Assembly (NCBI GenBank): GCA_023417665.1
Contig: JAEZFA010000232.1
Coordinates: 1 to 16,278, forward strand
DNA length: 16,278 bases
Origin: Pseudomonadota bacterium
GTDB lineage: Bacteria; Pseudomonadota; Alphaproteobacteria; Rhizobiales; Xanthobacteraceae
Reading direction: 5' to 3'
Shown here: positions 12,290 to 16,278 of the stretch, piece after piece
Layout: the number at the start of each line of letters is the position of its first letter
How positions within the stretch are numbered: position 1 is the first letter of the stretch
Notes under the pieces: model-generated
The model's input: the letters and a program-made list of their open reading frames with translations, nothing else
Database searches by the model: none
What the model was told of the DNA's origin: nothing
Translations under genes and position numbers: made by a program

Positions 12290-14275
12290 TCAGGCGGCTT
12301 TGGACTTCGCTGCTCCGGCCTCGATCAGAACTAGCTGCGCGCCTTCGCTGACCTGATCCCCCGCCGCAACCGAGAGTTCGGCGATCACGCCGTCCGTCGC
12401 CGCGTCCAGCGCGTGTTCCATCTTCATGGCTTCAAGCACCATGAGGCGCTGGCCCTTCACGACCTTGTCGCCCTTGGCTACGGCAACGCTCAGGACCTTG
12501 CCGTGCATCGGCGCGGTAACGGCGCCACTGCCGCCACCGGCGAGATCGGCGGCCGATGACTCGGCAAGCTTCACCTTGGTCTGGCGTCCGTTACGGATTG
12601 CGACCAGAAGATCGCCGATCTCGAAGATTTCGCTTTCTTCAGCCGCAACGCCGTTGATGAAGGCATCCATCTCCACGCCGTGCTGACGAATGCGTGCCGT
12701 CATCCGTTCGCCGTTGACGAGAACCGCGAGTGGAATGTCCCGCGTACCGCCGAAGTCATAGGCGTCCTGCGCGCTCCAGGGCGAACGACGGACCGCTTCC
12801 GGAAGCCGGCGTAGCGCTTCTTGCTGCTTTTCCTGTTCGCCGCGCGCCAGCGTCTTCACGGCGAAGGCGGCAGCCGCGAAATCCGGGTCGACCGCTTTCG
12901 TCAGCGCGTCGAGGTTGCGCTCGATATAACCGGTATCGACGGTGCCCGCGCGCATCTCCGCGCTGTCGGCGAGCGCCTGCAGGAATTCGGTATTGCTGCG
13001 CGGACCCGAAATAATAGTGCCCGAAAGCGCTTCGGAGAGCCGGTCGAAAGCTTGTTCGCGCGTCGCGGCGAAGGTAATGAGCTTCGCGATCATCGGATCG
13101 TAGAACGGGGTTACTTCGCCGCCCTGCTCGACACCGCTATCGACGCGAACACCATTGCCGCCGGGGAAGCGCAGCGCCGCAAGCTTTCCAGTCGATGGCA
13201 AGAAACCGCGCGTCGCGTCTTCCGCATAGATCCGCGCCTCGACGGCGTGCCCCTGCAGTCTGATCTTGTCCTGCAGCAGCGGCAACGCTTCACCGGCCGC
13301 AACCTTGAACTGCCACTGCACCAGATCGGTGCCGGTAACGAGTTCGGTGACGGGATGCTCGACCTGCAGCCGGGTGTTCATCTCCAAAAACCAGATCGCG
13401 TCGGCGCGCAGGCCCTGCGAGCCGTCCGCGAGAAACTCGACCGTCCCCGCTCCCACATAGTTCACCGCTCGCGCCGCTTCGATCGCAGCCTGCGTGATGT
13501 GACGGCGTACGTCTTCCGGCATGCCGGGTGCCGGCGCTTCCTCGATCACCTTCTGGTGACGGCGCTGCGCCGAGCAGTCGCGCTCGAACAGATGAACGAT
13601 ATTGCCCTGCGTGTCGGCGAAGACCTGCACTTCGATATGGCGCGGGCTCGCAACATACTTCTCGATCAGGACATCGGGATTGCCGAAGGCGGACTCCGCC
13701 TCGCGCCGTGCGGCTTCGAGCGCCTGATCGAAATCGATCTGCTTGTCGACGCGGCGCATTCCCTTGCCGCCACCGCCGGCGGCCGCCTTGATCAGGACCG
13801 GGTAGCCCGTCTCGTATGCTTTCTGTTTCAGGAATTTCGGATCCTGAATGTCGCCGTGATAGCCCGGCAGCACCGGCACATTGGCTTTTGCCATCAGCGC
13901 CTTGGCCTCGCCCTTGAGGCCCATGGCACGGATCGCGGCCGGCGGCGGACCCACGAAGACGATGCCGGCTGCCGCGCAGGCCTCGGCGAATTCCGCGCGC
14001 TCCGAAAGGAAGCCATAGCCGGGGTGAATGCAATCGGCCTTCGCGGCTTTCGCCACCTCGATGATCTTGTCGATCACGAGATAGCTCTCACGCGCCGGCG
14101 CCGGCCCGATCGGATAGGCCTCGTCCGCGAGCTTCACATGCAGCGCGTTGCGGTCGGCGTCCGAATAGACCGCGATGGTCCGCATGCCCATGGCTTTCGC
14201 GGTCCGGATCACCCGGCAGGCGATCTCGCCGCGATTGGCAATGAGAACGGATTTCAGAGGGATACTGGCGTTCAT
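12290..14275 (-). CDS. mccA: Methylcrotonyl-CoA carboxylase-type biotin carboxylase/BCCP subunit
   Basis: This 661-residue alpha subunit loads CO2 onto biotin with ATP. Biotin carboxylase N domain: VLIANRGEIACRVIRTA (10-26) and HPGYGFLSE (84-92). ATP-grasp: KAAAGGGGKGMR (163-174), RHIEVQVFAD (212-221), FERDCSAQRRHQK (230-242) and EMNTRLQVEHP (298-308). C-terminal BCCP domain: biotinyl Lys618 in EAMKME. The segment from A-M-G-L-K-G-E-A-K through V-P-V-L-P-G-Y-H-G-D is of the methylcrotonyl-CoA carboxylase type rather than the propionyl-CoA type, pointing to leucine breakdown, but no beta subunit is in view and substrate is not certain. Two starts are possible, ATG 14287 and ATG 14275; neither has a strong RBS and the second is chosen for family length. 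DUF1489 follows 4 bases after. Confidence 0.9.
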   Translation of the reverse strand: MNASIPLKSVLIANRGEIACRVIRTAKAMGMRTIAVYSDADRNALHVKLADEAYPIGPAPARESYLVIDKIIEVAKAAKADCIHPGYGFLSERAEFAEACAAAGIVFVGPPPAAIRAMGLKGEAKALMAKANVPVLPGYHGDIQDPKFLKQKAYETGYPVLIKAAAGGGGKGMRRVDKQIDFDQALEAARREAESAFGNPDVLIEKYVASPRHIEVQVFADTQGNIVHLFERDCSAQRRHQKVIEEAPAPGMPEDVRRHITQAAIEAARAVNYVGAGTVEFLADGSQGLRADAIWFLEMNTRLQVEHPVTELVTGTDLVQWQFKVAAGEALPLLQDKIRLQGHAVEARIYAEDATRGFLPSTGKLAALRFPGGNGVRVDSGVEQGGEVTPFYDPMIAKLITFAATREQAFDRLSEALSGTIISGPRSNTEFLQALADSAEMRAGTVDTGYIERNLDALTKAVDPDFAAAAFAVKTLARGEQEKQQEALRRLPEAVRRSPWSAQDAYDFGGTRDIPLAVLVNGERMTARIRQHGVEMDAFINGVAAEESEIFEIGDLLVAIRNGRQTKVKLAESSAADLAGGGSGAVTAPMHGKVLSVAVAKGDKVVKGQRLMVLEAMKMEHALDAATDGVIAELSVAAGDQVSEGAQLVLIEAGAAKSKAA

Positions 14276-14294
14276 TTTGCCCGCCATACTAGCG

Positions 14295-14318
14295 CGGGCT
14301 GGCTTGGGTGCCAGCCCG
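14295..14318 (-). terminator. Hairpin between the two-helix membrane gene and the carboxylase gene
   Basis: CGGGCTGGC (14295-14303) and GCCAGCCCG (14310-14318) form a perfect 9-bp stem with a 6-base loop, filling much of the 51-base gap. On the minus strand it is followed by CGCTAGTATGG rather than a T-run, so it may be a weak terminator or an attenuator that lowers expression of the carboxylase gene relative to its upstream neighbour. Confidence 0.4.
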
Positions 14319-14338
14319 TGCGCGACATTTCGAGGGAA

Positions 14339-15475
14339 TTAGCGGCCGAACAGCCCGAACGGTCCCCGGTTCTGCGCAGGCGGCGCCGGTGCCGGTGCTG
14401 CGGCCGGTGCGTCGTCCTCGTCGTCCGGTGCCGGATCGGTGCCACGCGCCGTGACGCGGGGCAGACCGCCGACCGGCTCGGGACGGCTCTTGGGGCGAGC
14501 GGACGGCGCTTGCTTCTGTTCCGCGTTCTTGGTGCGCTGCTTCTGCTTGGTTGTGGTGGTTTTCTGCTTTGGCTGCGCGGGCGCCGCAGCCGCCGGCGGC
14601 TCCTGCGGAATGGCAACCGGCGTCGATGCCGGCCGCTCATTGGTCGCCGTCTGCGACGGTGTGGGAACGGCAGGAAGCAGTACCGGGTCGGTCGATGTCA
14701 GCCCGCTCGGCGCATTCATCTGCACCGCGGTATTCGCGCTCGGCAACTCGTTGTCATCCACGCGGCCGCCAATGGTGTTGACCGGCGGCATAGCCTGCAT
14801 GTTCGTGACATCGACGGCCGGGCGTATCTTGACCCAGCTTTCCTTGTACTTCGCAAGCAGCGCTTCGAATTTCTGCGCGGAGAGATTGGCCTTTACCTTG
14901 TCGGTCTCTTTCAGGATCCGATAGCGCGTGCAGGAATCCGGAATGCACTTGTGATCCTTCGCGAAGACATGCGCGACCAGACCATAGGGATCGGATTCCA
15001 GCGACCTGCGGAGATTCTCGAAGCGATCGAGAAATGCGGGTTCGCGTGCCGCATAAAGCGTCGCGTCGTAAAGCAGCGCGACCTGATCCGCGGTAACACC
15101 GACCGCGGCGGCAACACGATCGGGGGCCGCGAAAATCTCGCGCTCGCAGGCTTCGTCAAGCGAAGCCGCACCCGATACGTTGAGGCAGCCAAGCGCGGAC
15201 GCCTGCTGGCTGGACCGGGTAAGCAATGCCGCCGCACGGTCCTCGATCGCCTTGCGCTCGACCAGACGCGAGCCGTCCTCGGACTGCTTCAGCCCGAAAA
15301 AGGCCGCACCGCCGATGATCGCGACCAGTGCCAGCTGCGAAAGCACGGCAATGCCCGTGCCGCCGTCGCCGCGCGGGCGCAGCATGAGAATGAGAAGAAG
15401 GACAAGTCCGATACCGCCGGCAATGACTGCCCAGCCCGGCACCGAGACGGCCGCTGAGAGATTATTGAGGTCCAT
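14339..15475 (-). CDS. Two-helix membrane protein with Pro/Ala-rich tail, unknown function
   Basis: The protein is 378 residues long. Two membrane helices lie near the start (about 14-32 and 41-61), joined by a short basic loop. A folded-looking domain follows (about 65-235) with four Cys (97, 110, 177, 182), which may form two disulphides if it faces the periplasm. From about 240 the protein is low-complexity: Pro, Ala, Thr, Lys and Gln rich, ending in PFGLFGR. I do not recognise a family; such proteins are common as unnamed Hyphomicrobiales genes. The ATG at 15475 is chosen as the first after the promoter candidate, with only a weak AAGTGG before it. Confidence 0.75.
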   Translation of the reverse strand: MDLNNLSAAVSVPGWAVIAGGIGLVLLLILMLRPRGDGGTGIAVLSQLALVAIIGGAAFFGLKQSEDGSRLVERKAIEDRAAALLTRSSQQASALGCLNVSGAASLDEACEREIFAAPDRVAAAVGVTADQVALLYDATLYAAREPAFLDRFENLRRSLESDPYGLVAHVFAKDHKCIPDSCTRYRILKETDKVKANLSAQKFEALLAKYKESWVKIRPAVDVTNMQAMPPVNTIGGRVDDNELPSANTAVQMNAPSGLTSTDPVLLPAVPTPSQTATNERPASTPVAIPQEPPAAAAPAQPKQKTTTTKQKQRTKNAEQKQAPSARPKSRPEPVGGLPRVTARGTDPAPDDEDDAPAAAPAPAPPAQNRGPFGLFGR

Positions 15476-15527
15476 TACGCCACTTTACCGCATCTGGGCG
15501 CGAGCTCGAACACCGCGCGAGCCCAAG

Positions 15528-15555
15528 AAAATAAAGACAAATTTTCCCCCGCCAA
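15528..15555 (-). promoter_or_regulatory. Candidate promoter of the two-helix membrane protein gene
   Basis: On the minus strand, TTGGCG (15550-15555) and TATTTT (15528-15533) are separated by 16 bases, about 45 bases before the proposed start of transcription reaches the ATG at 15475. A GCTCG/CGAGC hairpin lies in the leader (about 15501-15521). It may drive the whole run through mccA and DUF1489. Confidence 0.45.
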
Positions 15556-15625
15556 GGCTTTTTTCGTTAACGCCGCCGATGAGGCCCGTCACGCCCGCCC
15601 GCCCGGTAATACGCCCTTTCCGGCG

Positions 15626-16278
15626 TCAGATTGCGACCTGGGTTCCCACTTCCACCACCCGCTCCGAGGGGATCTGGAAGTAGTTGGTCGCGTCGTCCGC
15701 GGTCCGGGTCAGCGAGATGAACAGCTTGTCCTGCCAATGTGGCATCAGCGAGTTCTTGGCAGGCCGCAGCGTACGCCGGGACAGGAAAAACGACGTCGCC
15801 ATGATGTCGAAGGTCCAGCCGGCCTTGCGGGCGATCGCAAGCGCCTTGGGAATATTCGGGTTCTCCATGAAGCCGTAGCGGATTTTTACGCGGGAGAACG
15901 TCCGGCTGACCGCCTCCATTTCCACCCGCTCTTCCAGCGACACGCGCGGCGTGTCGGCGGTTTCCACGGTCAGGATGACATTGTGCTCGTGCAGCACCTT
16001 GTAGTGCTTGAGGCTGTGGAGAAGCGCAGTCGGTGCATTGTCCGGGTCGCTGGTCAGGAAAACCGCGGTTCCGGTCACGCGATGGATTTCCTTCTTGTCG
16101 AGATTCTTCACCAGCGCCTCGAGCGGCACTTCCTGCCGGCGGGTCTTGTCGAAGAGCTGCTTCGATCCGCGCCGCCAGGTCAGCGTAATCAGAAGGATGA
16201 ACAGCGCGATCGAAATCGGTGCCCAGCCGCCGTCGTAGAACTTGAAGAGATTTGTCCCGAGAAAGATCAGGTCGATTG
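15626..16278 (-). CDS. kup: Kup-type potassium uptake protein, C-terminal part (start outside window)
   Basis: The 216 codons visible continue past the right edge. They begin in the last membrane region: DLIFLGTNLFKFYDGGWAPI, ISIALFILLITLTWRRGSKQ. The cytoplasmic C-terminal domain follows: LVKNLDKKEIHRVTGTAVFL, a LLHSLKHYKVLHEHNVILTV segment, and YGFMENPNIPKAL. The end reads FFLSRRTL, MPHWQDKLFISLTRTADDAT, YFQIPSERVVEVGTQVAI. All are hallmark KUP/HAK/KT (PF02705) sequences. Kup is a proton-coupled K+ importer of the inner membrane. The N-terminal two thirds are not in the window. Confidence 0.93.
   Translation of the reverse strand, partial: IDLIFLGTNLFKFYDGGWAPISIALFILLITLTWRRGSKQLFDKTRRQEVPLEALVKNLDKKEIHRVTGTAVFLTSDPDNAPTALLHSLKHYKVLHEHNVILTVETADTPRVSLEERVEMEAVSRTFSRVKIRYGFMENPNIPKALAIARKAGWTFDIMATSFFLSRRTLRPAKNSLMPHWQDKLFISLTRTADDATNYFQIPSERVVEVGTQVAI

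Noticed and set aside
12821..15457. An 878-codon open frame on the plus strand across the carboxylase and membrane protein genes
   Set aside because: It lies antisense to two well supported genes, its product is Arg/His/Gly-rich with no recognisable domain, and GC-rich codon use on the other strand readily removes stop codons from this frame.

Overview
The window looks like about 16 kb of chromosome from an alphaproteobacterium, most likely of the order Hyphomicrobiales (Rhizobiales). The evidence is the gene content: a ClpA/ClpS pair, a short phasin, a D,D-carboxypeptidase ending in a SPOR domain, a DUF1489 protein, a methylcrotonyl-type biotin carboxylase subunit and a Kup potassium transporter. 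The sequence is GC-rich, and long antisense open frames occur opposite the real genes. I see no insertion sequence, phage, tRNA, rRNA or CRISPR array.

Left part (1-3840). This holds the start of an AzlC-family permease that runs off the left edge, then the protease genes clpA and clpS, all on the minus strand. A good terminator separates clpA from the permease, and clpA and clpS each have their own promoter candidate. clpS has no ATG near its conserved core and must start at a TTG codon if its promoter is correct.

Central part (3841-7276). Two tandem paralogues on the plus strand encode secreted or membrane-anchored von Willebrand A proteins with a TadG-like N-terminus. The start codon of each is directly preceded by a two-part stem-loop that buries the ribosome binding site. 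The two stem-loops share their architecture but not their sequence. A bidirectional terminator separates the pair from a phasin gene on the minus strand. The phasin promoter carries a copy of TGCACTGCA exactly between its -35 and -10 boxes, with two more copies upstream at near-integral helical spacing. This is a likely operator for the polyhydroxybutyrate regulator PhaR.

Right part (7277-16278). This starts with the plus-strand carboxypeptidase gene. It is followed by a minus-strand two-gene unit, a cytosolic VWA-like protein whose stop overlaps the start of a membrane-anchored J-domain protein. panC (pantothenate synthetase) lies divergent to that unit and is cut 39 codons short by a single in-frame TAA. 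The remaining minus-strand genes encode a small membrane protein, DUF1489, a biotin carboxylase/BCCP fusion, a two-helix membrane protein with a proline-rich tail, and the C-terminal part of Kup, which is cut by the right edge.

The most interesting points are the paired start-codon stem-loops on the duplicated VWA genes, the PhaR-like operator array, the panC nonsense codon and the VWA/J-domain gene pair.
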